The notes: generated by a model not told the origin, from the letters alone. Shown: positions 28,293 through 37,872, numbered from the stretch's first letter. The stretch: 64,000 bases of DNA from Rhodopirellula sp. SM50 (GCF_002289565.1 NZ_NTFY01000003.1:179673-243672); one strand, 5' to 3'. Numbers and translations: made by a program.

Positions 28293-30773
28293 ATGTGCAA
28301 ACGTTTCTCTCCTACATGGCGTCTCCCCGTCGCACTGGTCCTCGTTCATTGTTCCGTGTCGTCGCTCGCACAAGCGAACGATTCCACGCACGGTGTGTTT
28401 GAAAGCGACGTGCTGCCGGTCTTGAAAACCCTGTGTTATCGGTGTCACGGACCGGATAACAACGAGAGCGGCCTTCGACTGGACCAGCTCAATCCAGATA
28501 TGCTTGATGGAAATGATGCCGAGTCCTGGCACGACGCGCTCGATCAAATCAACCTTGGAGAAATGCCACCGGCAAAGACAAAGCAGCCAACGCCCCGCGA
28601 GCGGCGACTGTTGACCGGCTGGATCGGTTCGGCACTGCGTGAAGCAGCCGAGGCAAAGCGTTTCAAAGATGGCCGAGTGTCAACGCGGCGTCTAACGAGA
28701 TACGAATATGCGAATGCGATGCGTGATCTGTTGGGAGTCGATCTGGACTTCGCCCGCAACCTGCCACCGGATCCGATCTCGCCGACAGGATTTCTGAATG
28801 ATGGTGCGACCCTGGAAATGTCGCCTACGCAAATCGAGATGTACCTGGACATTGCCCGCCGCGCGTTAGCGGAAGCCATTGTGATAGGCGAACGTCCAAA
28901 ATTGCACGAATTCTCCCAGACGACGACGGCGATCGGCAATCTACCGAAGAAGAAAGTCGCTGGTCACCAACCGGTTAAGCCGGAGTTCATTTTGGACTTG
29001 AAGGATTTTCCTCGACACGGTGAGTTTGAACTGCAAATAACCGCGCGAGCCGCGACTCCGGACAACGAGGGTCTGCCGCGGATGCGAGTTTCCATGGGGC
29101 ACGTGCCGGGCATCATTCATGTGCCTCGTGGCGAAGTCGGCGAGGTCGATGTTGCTGAGGATCAGCAGACCTATGTCTTTCGCGGGCGGATGGAGGACTT
29201 TCCGCAACCTGGCCCCGTGTCGTTCGGGAACTCAGGTTTCAAAGGCATGATCGTGATGATCGACTTCTTTGATGCGGATGGGAATGAACTCCGTTATTCC
29301 GATCGGAAGTATGCCCAACGCCCACCCAAGCCAAAGAAGAAAAAGGGAGAAGGCAAAGGCGAAGAGAAAGCCAAGCCCGAGGAAGACATCATACAGGCTG
29401 CATTTGGAAAGCGGTTGGACGTCCAGGTGACCGCTGCTGAATTCAAGGCCCCGGTTTATACAAGTTGGCCGCCACCGAGCCATCAGCGATTGCTATTTGA
29501 ATCGGTACATTCCGGCGATGAGCCGCGTTACGTTCGCGATCTGGTGCGCACGTTCATGACGCGAGCATTCCGCCGCCCGGTCACGGAAGAAGAAGTCGAG
29601 CAGACGGCAAGACTGTTCGACACGATTCGTCCGCGATCGGATTCGTTTGAGCAGGCGATTCGTGAAACCTTCGCTTCCGTTCTGGTTTCTCCGCACTTTC
29701 TCTACATCGTTGAGCATCGCGGGCGGAAACCCGAAAGCGGCCGCGTGACCGATTGGGAATTGGCGTCACGTCTCTCGTTTTTTCTCTGGAGTTCGGCGCC
29801 AGACCAACAACTCTTGGATTTGGCCGACGAAGGCCGCCTGCGGCAGTCGGATGTGCTCGGGCAACAGGTTGATCGGATGCTATCAGACGAACGATGCTCG
29901 GAGTTCGTTCAGAGATTTGTCGATCAGTGGCTCGACTTAGATGCCTTGGATCGCGTCGCGGTGAACCCGGAGTTCTTCCCCGAATTCGATAACAACTTGA
30001 AGCAACAGATGCGGGAAGAAACGCGAGCCTACTTCTCTGAGGTTCTGCGCGATGACCGTAGCGCGTTGGAGTTGCTCGATTCCGGTTGGACAGTGTTGAA
30101 CCGTCCGTTGGCAAGGCACTACGGCCTAGCGGGACCGCGCTCGAGTCGTTTTGAGCGTATCGCCTTGGAGTCTTCCGATAGACGCGGTGGATTACTTTGG
30201 CAGGCAGCTTTCCACTTGGCGAATTCTAATGGCGAGGATTCACACCCCATCAAACGCGCGGTTTGGATCCTGGATCGTCTGCTCGACTCGCCACCTGCGT
30301 CGCCCCCGCCTGATGTGCCTGACCTGAATCCGGAAAGCCCGGACTTGGCGAAGTTGACCTTGAAAGAACAACTTGCCGTGCATCGGGAAAAGGAAACCTG
30401 CGCCAACTGCCACCACGGGATCGATCCGTGGGGCATTCCGCTTGAAAACTTTGATGCGGTTGGCCGCTGGCGAACGGAGATTCCGCCGCACAGGAAGCGC
30501 CCGCGAGTGTCCGTTGACGCGGAAAGTGTTTTGCCTGACGGTACAGAAATAGGCGGCGTGCGGCAGTTGCAGAGACATCTTTTGGATCACTGTGACGAAA
30601 GGTTTGCCCGCGCGATGGTGCGGCGGCTGATGGCTTATGGGCTGGGCCGTACACTCGATTTCGGTGATCGCGAGCCGGTTCAGGCACTCACCCGAAGTTT
30701 CATAGACAATGATTTCAAACTAAAGTCACTGATCGTGGATTTCGTCCAGAGCGATACGTTTCAAACAAAGTGA
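28293..30773 (+). CDS. DUF1592/DUF1588/DUF1585-type CxxCH (planctomycete cytochrome-like) secreted protein
   Basis: Start chosen at ATG 28293, which gives a signal peptide cut near SSLAQA; the frame is open further upstream but without signal-peptide character. The protein is 826 aa. A CYRCH heme-type motif lies at residues 48-52 (Planctomycete cytochrome C / PSCyt domain). DUF1587-like sequence follows (LTRYEYANAMRDLLGVD), then the DUF1595/1592 body (TRAFRRPVTEEEV, PHFLYIVEHRG, LASRLSFFLWSSAPD), and DUF1588/1585 with CANCHHGIDPWGIPLENF near residue 703. This full domain order is the standard planctomycete form. It is almost always followed by a DUF1552 gene, as here after 54 bases, so the two probably form an operon. 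The proposed role is a secreted redox protein in polymer breakdown; this is not proven for the family. Confidence 0.9.
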   Translation: MCKRFSPTWRLPVALVLVHCSVSSLAQANDSTHGVFESDVLPVLKTLCYRCHGPDNNESGLRLDQLNPDMLDGNDAESWHDALDQINLGEMPPAKTKQPTPRERRLLTGWIGSALREAAEAKRFKDGRVSTRRLTRYEYANAMRDLLGVDLDFARNLPPDPISPTGFLNDGATLEMSPTQIEMYLDIARRALAEAIVIGERPKLHEFSQTTTAIGNLPKKKVAGHQPVKPEFILDLKDFPRHGEFELQITARAATPDNEGLPRMRVSMGHVPGIIHVPRGEVGEVDVAEDQQTYVFRGRMEDFPQPGPVSFGNSGFKGMIVMIDFFDADGNELRYSDRKYAQRPPKPKKKKGEGKGEEKAKPEEDIIQAAFGKRLDVQVTAAEFKAPVYTSWPPPSHQRLLFESVHSGDEPRYVRDLVRTFMTRAFRRPVTEEEVEQTARLFDTIRPRSDSFEQAIRETFASVLVSPHFLYIVEHRGRKPESGRVTDWELASRLSFFLWSSAPDQQLLDLADEGRLRQSDVLGQQVDRMLSDERCSEFVQRFVDQWLDLDALDRVAVNPEFFPEFDNNLKQQMREETRAYFSEVLRDDRSALELLDSGWTVLNRPLARHYGLAGPRSSRFERIALESSDRRGGLLWQAAFHLANSNGEDSHPIKRAVWILDRLLDSPPASPPPDVPDLNPESPDLAKLTLKEQLAVHREKETCANCHHGIDPWGIPLENFDAVGRWRTEIPPHRKRPRVSVDAESVLPDGTEIGGVRQLQRHLLDHCDERFARAMVRRLMAYGLGRTLDFGDREPVQALTRSFIDNDFKLKSLIVDFVQSDTFQTK

Positions 30774-30827
30774 CTCCAGACACTTCATCCTCCCGCACGC
30801 GGAAGCGTGAAGGACCGTAACCACGTC

Positions 30828-32150
30828 ATGAAAAAATCCTGGCAACTCAGTCGGCGCAGCGTGTTCCGAGCAGCGGGAGTCAGCATGGCGCTGCCGTGGC
30901 TGGAGGCAATGGGCGCACCCAGTTCTGCTGAGCAGCGACTGCTGCCCCGGCGGATGTGCGCTATCCTGTTTCCTTTCGGAATTGCGATGCCGAAAGATGA
31001 CGCCGAAGATCGCAAATGGGGTTGGTTCCCGACCGGAAAGGGTAAGGATTACCAACTCACCAACGTATTGCAGCCGCTGCAGCCGTTGAGGGAAGAATTG
31101 TCCATCTTTCATGGTCTGTCGCACCCCCGCTGCCGCGCGATGAATGGGCACGATACTGGAGATACGTTCCTGACGGCGAACAGTCTGGCACCTGTCACGT
31201 ATCAAAACACCATTTCGCTCGATCAATATGCGGCCAGTCGCATCGGCCAAGAAACCCGTCTCGCCTCGTTGACACTTTCGACCGACGGTGGCGTCGGGCC
31301 GCGAACGCGAACGACGACGCTTTCATACACCGATAAGGGTCAACCCATACCCGCGCTGTCGGATCCCAAACAGGTCTTTGAACGCTTATTTGGCCAGGAT
31401 GGTGCCAGCAAACAAGACCGAAGCAAACTGCAGAACTCCGAGAGCATTCTCGACTTGGTGATGGATCAATCGAAATCCCTGCGTCACAAGCTGGGCGTCG
31501 CTGACCAGCGGAAAATGTCCGAGTTCGAAACATCCGTGCGAGAGGTGGAACATCGCATCCAGCGGTCAAGCAGTTGGCTGGACATTCCGCTTCCACACGT
31601 CGACCGTGATTCCATCGCGCTCGATGCGACCGTCGATGCGCCCAAAGAATATTTGAAAGCGATCTACGACCTTCAGTTCCTCGCCTTCCAGACCGATTTG
31701 ACGCGGATTTCCACGTATCAAATTGGAAGCTATGGTCCGTCGCGCGCAAGAGCGTTTCCTGGTGTCCTGGGATTAAAACCCGACTGGCACGGATTGGCGC
31801 ACGCCGCGGGAAAGAAAGGTGGTCCTGAGAATATTGGTCGCTTTGACCAGTTCCTTGTGGAAAACCTGGCACGATTCCTGACGAGATTGAAAGAGACTCC
31901 CGAGGGGGACGGAAGCTTGCTCGACCGTACTCTTGTGCTGTACGGAAGCAGTAACAGCCGCACCCACCAGAATCACAACTATCCGTTGCTACTTGCCGGT
32001 GGCGGCGGGCTCGGCCTGCGGCACAATCAGTTCTTACACTTCGACGAGGAAACCCCGATGTCCAATCTTTTCGTCACGATGTTGCAAGCGTTGGGCATGG
32101 AAACCGAGAGCTTTGTTGACAGCACTGGATCGTTAGACGGTTTGAGTTGA
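30828..32150 (+). CDS. DUF1552 domain-containing protein with twin-arginine signal
   Basis: Start at ATG 30828, giving a twin-arginine leader (SRRSVFRAAGVSMALPWLE); an in-frame GTG lies at 30807. The protein is 440 aa. The sequence matches the DUF1552 family: an early LPRRMCAILFPFG, the middle block SLDQYAASRIG, then TRISTYQIGSYG, and a C-terminal HQNHNYPLLLAGGGGLGLR. The family is related to the sulfatase/DUF1501 superfamily but lacks the formylglycine motif. It is exported folded through Tat and is nearly always paired with the upstream DUF1592-type protein. The biochemical function is unknown. Confidence 0.9.
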   Translation: MKKSWQLSRRSVFRAAGVSMALPWLEAMGAPSSAEQRLLPRRMCAILFPFGIAMPKDDAEDRKWGWFPTGKGKDYQLTNVLQPLQPLREELSIFHGLSHPRCRAMNGHDTGDTFLTANSLAPVTYQNTISLDQYAASRIGQETRLASLTLSTDGGVGPRTRTTTLSYTDKGQPIPALSDPKQVFERLFGQDGASKQDRSKLQNSESILDLVMDQSKSLRHKLGVADQRKMSEFETSVREVEHRIQRSSSWLDIPLPHVDRDSIALDATVDAPKEYLKAIYDLQFLAFQTDLTRISTYQIGSYGPSRARAFPGVLGLKPDWHGLAHAAGKKGGPENIGRFDQFLVENLARFLTRLKETPEGDGSLLDRTLVLYGSSNSRTHQNHNYPLLLAGGGGLGLRHNQFLHFDEETPMSNLFVTMLQALGMETESFVDSTGSLDGLS

Positions 32151-32173
32151 TGTGAGCCGACCTAGAAAAAAAG

Positions 32174-32520
32174 ATGAATCACTTTGAAATCCGCATTGCT
32201 TGCCTTTTGCTCTTGTTGTTGGGTGTCGGCCAACGCCCGAACAACACCAACTGGGAGGCTACGAAACCTGGCTGGGAACCAACAAAGTGCAAAAGGACGC
32301 ATCGGTCATCTTGACCGAAAACCTACTCGAAATGCTGGCGGAGTTGCGAACCCTTTAGGCGGGCTTTCGGATTGCCCGCCATACTCCGGTGACGCCGTTG
32401 GGCATCGATTGCAATGGAAACGAGATTGTCCCATAGACGACTCAAAAAAACCAAATCATTCGACTGGAACGGCTTCTGAAAACCGCCAGCCTGTTCGCGA
32501 TACTCTCACAATAGTCTCTT
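32174..32520 (+). pseudogene. Remnant of a small secreted-protein gene, several frame breaks
   Basis: ATG 32174 starts a signal-peptide-like sequence (MNHFEIRIACLLLLLLGVG). Soon after, protein-like sequence continues in the -1 frame (from about 32248: QLGGYETWLGTNKVQKDA, then SVILTENLLEMLAEL). That frame is then broken by stops (TAG at 32355-32357 and near 32434) while keeping coding-like character (TPLGIDCNGNEIVP, then NQIIRLERLLKTASLF). The spacing fits a small gene lying between the DUF1552 gene and the sulfatase that has decayed. A different frame is open over 32184-32531, but its translation looks like noise. I do not recognise the parent family. Confidence 0.4.
32358..32380. repeat. Stem-loop GGCGGGC / GCCCGCC
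   Basis: A perfect 7-bp inverted repeat with a 9-base loop inside the decayed gene, about 200 bases after the DUF1552 stop. It lacks a T-run, so a terminator role is possible but weak. Confidence 0.35.
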
Positions 32521-32534
32521 CAAATAGGTAGCTC

Positions 32535-35054
32535 ATGAATTCTCGCGTCCGCCTCGTCTGTTACCTGTTGTTTGTATCGCTTTGTCAGTTTTCACCGGCG
32601 TGGTCGAGTTCGCCGCCAAACTTCGTGTTCATCATTGCGGATGATTTGGGCTGGGCGGACGTTGGCTTCCATGGAGGCAATGCGCCAACGCCTCGCCTGG
32701 ATCGACTGGCAAACGAATCGCTTGAACTAACCCAACACTACGTGGCACCGGTGTGCAGTCCGACACGAGCGGGGCTACTGACCGGAAGATGCTGGAGCCG
32801 ATTCGGGATCACAACGCCGACCAATTCGCTGGCGCTGCCAATGGATACGGTGACGATCCCGCGAGCCTTGAAGACGCAGGGTTACGACACCTTTCTTGCC
32901 GGAAAGTGGCATTTGGGATCGTTGCCAATGTGGGGGCCGAACGAATTTGGATTCGATCATTCATACGGTTCGCTGGCCGGAGGAATCAGCCCCTGGAATC
33001 ATCGCTACAAGAAAGGGCCATTCACCTTTACCTGGCATCGCAATCAGCAACTGATCGAAGAATCGGGACATGTCACCGATCTGCTGACCGATGAAGCGGT
33101 GAACTGGATCCAGTCACGTGGTTCAGAGCCTTTCTTTTTGTACTTGCCATACACCGCAATCCATTTGCCGCTGAAGGAACCGCAGCAGTGGCTCGAACGC
33201 GTACCTGAGTCCGTTTCCGGCGAGGTTGCACAGCACTACGCAGCAGCGGTGATGCATCTGGATGATTCAGTGGGGCGAATTCTTGATGCCCTCGACCAGA
33301 AGGGTTTGCGCGATCATACGCTTGTCGTCTTCACGAGCGATAACGGCGGTAGCACAGTCGAAAACAATGACCTGAAGTATCCCGATGACGACTGTCCGGG
33401 CGGTCGACTCACTGGAAACAACAAACCGCTCCGCGGCCAGAAAGGGGATGTCTACGAAGGTGGAACGCGTGTGCCAACAATCGTGTCTTGGCCAAGCAAA
33501 ATTGAGATGGGAACAAACGGGACGCCCGTACAGATCATCGACTGGATGCCGACATTTTGTTCGCTCGCGGGTTTCAAACCGGATCGCGATTTGAAATGGG
33601 ATGGCACCGACCTGTCGGAACTATTGCTGGAAGGTGCGGAAATTCCTGATCGTCCGATCTACACAGCGGGACCGCGTCTGCGCGCATCGTCGTTGCGACT
33701 GGGCGACTATAAGTTGGTGACACGCGGCGAGGGCGAATCCTTGAAAACGGAACTCTTCAATATCGCAGAGGATCCAGGTGAGACACAGGATCTTGCCGAG
33801 CAACAATCCGAACGAGTGCAAACGCTACTTGGCAGGCTCAAAGAGTCCGCTACTGCGGATCGTGATTCTGTTGCTCAGGCAAAACCGATTGACGACTCAC
33901 TGATCACCGCGATCACGAAGCAAACGCTTTGGAGCAATCGTGACGGCAAGAGCCGTACATGGTTTCACCCTCGAGTCTGCATGATGCCTGACCCGGACGG
34001 ACGACCCGTGGCGCTAATGAACCTTCAGGAAATTGGAGGCTCGGATTACTTTGGGCCCGTTCATTGGTCGACATCAAGAGATCAGGGACGCACCTGGAGC
34101 CAACCGCGGCAGATTCCTTCTTTGGCTCGGGAGCCTGTTGCCGGCCGAGAGGACGGGCTGATGGCTGGTGTTTGTGATGTCACTCCGCAATATCATCCTC
34201 AAACCGACACCGTCCTTGCTTTGGGCCATGTCGTGTTCTACAAGGGGGACTACTTTGCCAGGAAGGAACAGTTGGCACGGTATCCCGTATATGCGACTCG
34301 GTCGAAGGACGGCACCTGGTCGGAACGCAAGATCCTGAAGTGGGACGATCCGCGCGCAGCTCATATCTATTCCAACAATTGCGGACAGCGCATTGTTCTG
34401 CCTGGTGGAGACGTGCAGATGTCGTTCACGTTTGGCCCGAAACCCGAGAATCGAATGGTTGCCGGTGTTCAATCGAGTTTCGATGGCAGCGAACTAAAGG
34501 TGACCGAGGTGGGGCCTGCACTGCACAATCCAGTTGGTCGCGGCTTGCTCGAGCCGAGTGTCACGAAGTTTGGTGATGAATTCTGGATGACGATGCGAGC
34601 CGAAGACGATCACGGTTATGTGAGTGTTAGCAGCGACGGGCTGAACTGGAAAGAAAAGAAGCCCTGGTTGTGGGATGATGGTACGGCCCTATCAATGTCC
34701 ACGACTCAACAACACTGGCTGACTCACAGTGACGGCTTGTTCCTCGTTTACACACGAAAAGATCCCTCCAACGAAAATGTGATTCGTTGGCGATCGCCGC
34801 TATGGCTGGCTCAGGTGGACGTGCGTAAGCGTTGCTTGATCAAATCGACCGAGCGAGTTGTGTTGCCACTGGTCGGTGATGGTGTTAACGCTTCCAACAA
34901 AGTCGCTTTGATGGGTAACTTCGACGTCACGAACGTCAGCCCGCACGAATCCTGGGTCACGGTCGGCGAATGGATGCCACGCGACGGCTATCGCGGCGAT
35001 GTACTTCTTGCGCGCATCCACTGGGCAAAGCCGAATCGCTTGCCTCTGTGGTAA
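32535..35054 (+). CDS. Sulfatase fused to a C-terminal sialidase/BNR-like domain
   Basis: The protein is 839 aa from ATG 32535, with a signal peptide ending near PAWSSS. The sulfatase part carries ADDLGWADVG (metal-binding Asp pair at 36-37) and CSPTRAGLLTGR, in which C74-x-P-x-R78 is the site converted to formylglycine; it ends near residue 450. It fits the arylsulfatase A / N-acetylgalactosamine-6-sulfatase group (PF00884 type). From about residue 465 a second domain begins with beta-propeller character: WFHPRVCMMPDPDGRP, SRDQGRTWSQP (an Asp-box), VSVSSDGLNW, LWDDGTALSMST. This is typical of exo-alpha-sialidase-like families. The fusion suggests stepwise removal of sulfate and a sugar from one glycan, probably in the periplasm. 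The sulfatase call is firm; propeller activity is unproven. Confidence 0.92.
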   Translation: MNSRVRLVCYLLFVSLCQFSPAWSSSPPNFVFIIADDLGWADVGFHGGNAPTPRLDRLANESLELTQHYVAPVCSPTRAGLLTGRCWSRFGITTPTNSLALPMDTVTIPRALKTQGYDTFLAGKWHLGSLPMWGPNEFGFDHSYGSLAGGISPWNHRYKKGPFTFTWHRNQQLIEESGHVTDLLTDEAVNWIQSRGSEPFFLYLPYTAIHLPLKEPQQWLERVPESVSGEVAQHYAAAVMHLDDSVGRILDALDQKGLRDHTLVVFTSDNGGSTVENNDLKYPDDDCPGGRLTGNNKPLRGQKGDVYEGGTRVPTIVSWPSKIEMGTNGTPVQIIDWMPTFCSLAGFKPDRDLKWDGTDLSELLLEGAEIPDRPIYTAGPRLRASSLRLGDYKLVTRGEGESLKTELFNIAEDPGETQDLAEQQSERVQTLLGRLKESATADRDSVAQAKPIDDSLITAITKQTLWSNRDGKSRTWFHPRVCMMPDPDGRPVALMNLQEIGGSDYFGPVHWSTSRDQGRTWSQPRQIPSLAREPVAGREDGLMAGVCDVTPQYHPQTDTVLALGHVVFYKGDYFARKEQLARYPVYATRSKDGTWSERKILKWDDPRAAHIYSNNCGQRIVLPGGDVQMSFTFGPKPENRMVAGVQSSFDGSELKVTEVGPALHNPVGRGLLEPSVTKFGDEFWMTMRAEDDHGYVSVSSDGLNWKEKKPWLWDDGTALSMSTTQQHWLTHSDGLFLVYTRKDPSNENVIRWRSPLWLAQVDVRKRCLIKSTERVVLPLVGDGVNASNKVALMGNFDVTNVSPHESWVTVGEWMPRDGYRGDVLLARIHWAKPNRLPLW

Positions 35055-35217
35055 CTCTCAGCGCCGAAACGCTAGAAGCAGCCGCCTTTGTCAATAGAGG
35101 ACGCCATTGATTGAAGAAAAACGACCATTCAGACGGACGCAACTCAGATAAGCAGCGTGATGAATCGACACTGTCAGTAGCCCATCTCCCTGCATCCGTT
35201 CGGCGATCCGTCGAGAC

Positions 35218-36339
35218 ATGTCTTGCCTAATTCTCCAACCCAAGGGGGCGATTAATATCGCACCGAATTCGTTCCGACACGTGACGGAACCCGAGGATCT
35301 CGACGAGGACCGGCTGCAGTCCTACCCTCGACTCGATCACGGTATTACAACCGCAGGCGTCGTCTTAAAGATCAATGCTACCGCGTCACTCGAACAACCG
35401 GGCGGCGACATTCAGAATTGGACTTGGGCACCGGAATTAACACGGGCGGCAAGCCCGTTGTTGGCGGCCCCAGAAGGATTCTTGCAGTTCGATGGATGCG
35501 ACAGCATGCGACGTCCACCTCACGCCGGCTCCGGATTTTACTCGTCTATCGGTGACGAGAAACGGATTCTGCTGACCACCACGCGGCCTAGGCGGCACTT
35601 CGACAATCCGCTCACCCTGAAGTGTCCCGCCGGCGAGATCGAAATCACCGTCGACCGTCTCCTGGGACGAGCTTCGCCGCAAGTGGCGGACGCGATGTTC
35701 GAAGCAAACGAGTTGCGAGATCGGACACTCTGGCTGCCGGTAAGGTTTCGAGACGATTCCGAGTGGCTCGCGAGACTCTTCTCAGTCGATGCGTGGCAAG
35801 TTTCCGACAACATCCGCTGGATGTTGAAACGTGCCGTTGACTTGGAGCGGGGTCAGACAGCAACCGTGATGCTCGCTTCGCCCGGCGATGGGATGGAGAC
35901 GAAGATCCCCGAGTCGATATCTTCGGTTTCCGCCAAGTCGCATCGTCCAGTTGCAACGGACTGTCGTCTCCCGCCGACACAAGACGCCGTCGCCGCCCAT
36001 CCAAGTCCGGATGCTCCGAGAACCAGGACGAGCACGCTTTCAGAAAACGGAGGCAATTCCGAGGCAATCTGTGGACTGGCAAAGTCATCGAATACCGTCG
36101 GGGAAAAGCTGATCTTCAACGCCGAGCTTGATCATCATCTCCACAGCGAGAAGCACACCTGCGGCGCCAGTGAAGCTTCCCTTCGTGTGCCCGAAGAATT
36201 CGCTGTCATAGAGTTCACGCGGAATTGCGGCACAATTGACTTTGATCAACGGTCGGTCGCTGCGTGTCGAACGGCTATGGATCTCTCGCGCCACAAGTTC
36301 CTTTCCGGTGCCGCTTTCACCGGTGACCAATACGGTTGA
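35218..36339 (+). CDS. Uncertain hypothetical protein, 3' part antisense to the regulator gene
   Basis: An open frame of 373 codons from ATG 35218 without a clear ribosome binding site. The first 230 residues have reasonable protein character ([21 protein letters not shown]), but I recognise no family. The last 85 codons lie antisense to a clearly real sigma-54 activator, so at least that part is unlikely to be a native C-terminus. It may be a real gene truncated by the same event that cut the regulator at about 36163, or it may not be a gene at all. Confidence 0.25.
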   Translation: MSCLILQPKGAINIAPNSFRHVTEPEDLDEDRLQSYPRLDHGITTAGVVLKINATASLEQPGGDIQNWTWAPELTRAASPLLAAPEGFLQFDGCDSMRRPPHAGSGFYSSIGDEKRILLTTTRPRRHFDNPLTLKCPAGEIEITVDRLLGRASPQVADAMFEANELRDRTLWLPVRFRDDSEWLARLFSVDAWQVSDNIRWMLKRAVDLERGQTATVMLASPGDGMETKIPESISSVSAKSHRPVATDCRLPPTQDAVAAHPSPDAPRTRTSTLSENGGNSEAICGLAKSSNTVGEKLIFNAELDHHLHSEKHTCGASEASLRVPEEFAVIEFTRNCGTIDFDQRSVAACRTAMDLSRHKFLSGAAFTGDQYG

Positions 36340-37062
36340 ATCCGTCGGGGCAACCAAGTCAATCTGTTCTCCTACCTTTTGCAGCGCCGAACTCTGGCCG
36401 ACCATTTCTCCGAAAGAGCCCCGCCCGCGAACTTCTTCCTGCAAATACTCGTTCTCCAGTCGGAGCTGATCTCGCAGTGTTTCGATCTCTTCCCAAGCGG
36501 AGGCGTTCGCGAGTGACGCCGCAGCGTGATCGGCAATCATTCGCAACCAGTCCAAGCAGGTTTCGCCGATGGTCGTACGGCTGAAGACGGCCAACACGCC
36601 AAGCACTCGGCCTCCGTATACCAACGGCTGACCGCCGAAGCCACGGATGCCTTCGGCGCGTGCCCATTCGGGTCGAGCGAGCCACTCCGGATCGCTGGTG
36701 ATGTTACCGACCTCAAGTGCTTCGCCCGTGGCAGCGATGCGTCCAACTTTACGGAAGCCGATAGGAAAACGCTGAAACGAACCGTCCAGGCGAGTGAGAT
36801 CGCGAGATGGTTCGACAATGGATGTTCCCGCACTCGCGACCAGATGCAAGCAGCTCGATTGATCCTCACACTGCGATGGCATCGGGCAGGAGGAACATCC
36901 TTCGCTAGGCCGAACGAGCCAGATCCTGGTCAAGGCAACCGCCGGCGACATTGCTAAACGATCCACGATCAGGTTCAGAACGTCGGCAACGTGCCGCTGC
37001 TGCGCCAGTTCGAGCAACAGGGATTTGGGGTCGGCGATGAGCGGAAATTGCTGATCGAGCAT
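36085..37062 (-). pseudogene. NorR-like sigma-54-dependent activator, truncated in the AAA+ domain
   Basis: The protein is 325 aa from ATG 37062. Residues 20-190 form a GAF-type sensor with a cysteine cluster (C56, C59, C65, C71), as seen in one subgroup of these regulators. A linker helix precedes the AAA+ domain with Walker A GESGTGKE (248-255) and a GSFTGA loop (295-300), the sigma-54 contact. Right after that loop the family sequence stops (about base 36163) and 25 unrelated residues lead to a stop. Walker B, the arginine finger and the DNA-binding helix-turn-helix are absent, and no remnant was seen to the left on the same strand. A full member has about 500 aa. The gene is therefore probably inactive as an activator. 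It is divergent from the detoxification cluster that it would have controlled. Confidence 0.75.
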
Positions 37063-37070
37063 TTTCCAAA

Positions 37071-37135
37071 AATAACGACATTTCGTTGTTTTGCAACGGC
37101 TTCTCGTGATTCACGAAATATCGTTGCGTCGGCCG
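37071..37135. promoter_or_regulatory. Cluster of short palindromes between the activator and its target operon
   Basis: Three short dyads lie here: AACGA-catt-TCGTT, CGTTG-ttttg-CAACG and TCGTG-att-CACGA. They lie roughly 60-125 bases upstream of the -24/-12 element, where enhancer sites of sigma-54 activators are found. Binding by the (now truncated) activator is inferred from position only. Confidence 0.4.
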
Positions 37136-37194
37136 TGACTGGGGAAAAGGCCATAAAGCGTTTGCCATAAGCGACTTAAGAAATCTTAGCTCGT

Positions 37195-37212
37195 TTGGCA
37201 TTGAGCGTGCTT
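37195..37212 (+). promoter_or_regulatory. Candidate sigma-54 (-24/-12) promoter
   Basis: TTGGCATTGAGCGTGCTT has GG (37197-37198) and GC (37209-37210) exactly ten bases apart, as required, with TGGCA intact and a TGC-TT -12 part. It points to the carboxymuconolactone decarboxylase-like gene at 37282 and sits next to the divergent sigma-54 activator gene, which strongly supports the call. Confidence 0.65.
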
Positions 37213-37281
37213 AGGGTGAATGTCAACGAGTCAGCGAACGACGCTGACCAACCTAGCTACTTTCAGAAGTCGAGTTGAACG

Positions 37282-37872
37282 ATGTCCAGAATCCCAACCA
37301 TTGATCCCAATCAAGCAACCGGCAAAGCACAGGAATTGCTCACCGGTGTTCAAGCCAAACTTGGCATGACACCCAACCTGATGCGAGTCATGGCGAACTC
37401 GCCCGCGGTACTCGAAGCGTATTTGCAGTTCAGTGGTTCGCTCGGGCGAGGAGCTCTGACAGCGAAGACACGCGAGCAAATTGCCCTCGCCGTCGCCCAA
37501 GCAAACTCATGTGACTACTGCTTGAGCGCACATTCAGCGATTGGCAAGTCGGTCGGGCTCACGTCGGAGCAAATTCGCGACGCCCGCAGTGGCACTTCTG
37601 TCGACAGCAAGTCCAACGCCATCTTGCAACTCACGACTCAACTGGTCGACCAGCGTGGGTTCGTTTCCGACGACGATCTCGCCGTTGCGCGTGACGCAGG
37701 AGTCACGGACGCTGAGATCGCCGAAGTCGTTGCGAACACGGCACTCAACCTGCTCACAAACTACTTCAATCACGTTGCCGAAACGGAAGTCGATTTTCCC
37801 GCGGCGGAGCAACTGGAACTTGCTGCAGATGGTGCCTCTTGCTCAACGGATCGTTGCGGTTGCTCTGAATAG
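37282..37872 (+). CDS. Carboxymuconolactone decarboxylase / AhpD-like protein with Cys-rich tail
   Basis: The protein is 196 aa from ATG 37282. The core carries the AhpD/CMD motif ANSCDYCLSAHSAIG (Cys-x-x-Cys followed by His), which in AhpD-type proteins works as a thiol redox centre against peroxides. Helices on both sides fit the all-alpha CMD fold, and the length fits the peroxidase-related subgroup. The last 12 residues form an unusual tail, ASCSTDRCGCSE, with four cysteines in ten residues, which could bind a metal or pass electrons. First gene after the -24/-12 promoter, so likely the head of the cluster. The family call is firm; the tail function is unknown. Confidence 0.88.
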   Translation: MSRIPTIDPNQATGKAQELLTGVQAKLGMTPNLMRVMANSPAVLEAYLQFSGSLGRGALTAKTREQIALAVAQANSCDYCLSAHSAIGKSVGLTSEQIRDARSGTSVDSKSNAILQLTTQLVDQRGFVSDDDLAVARDAGVTDAEIAEVVANTALNLLTNYFNHVAETEVDFPAAEQLELAADGASCSTDRCGCSE

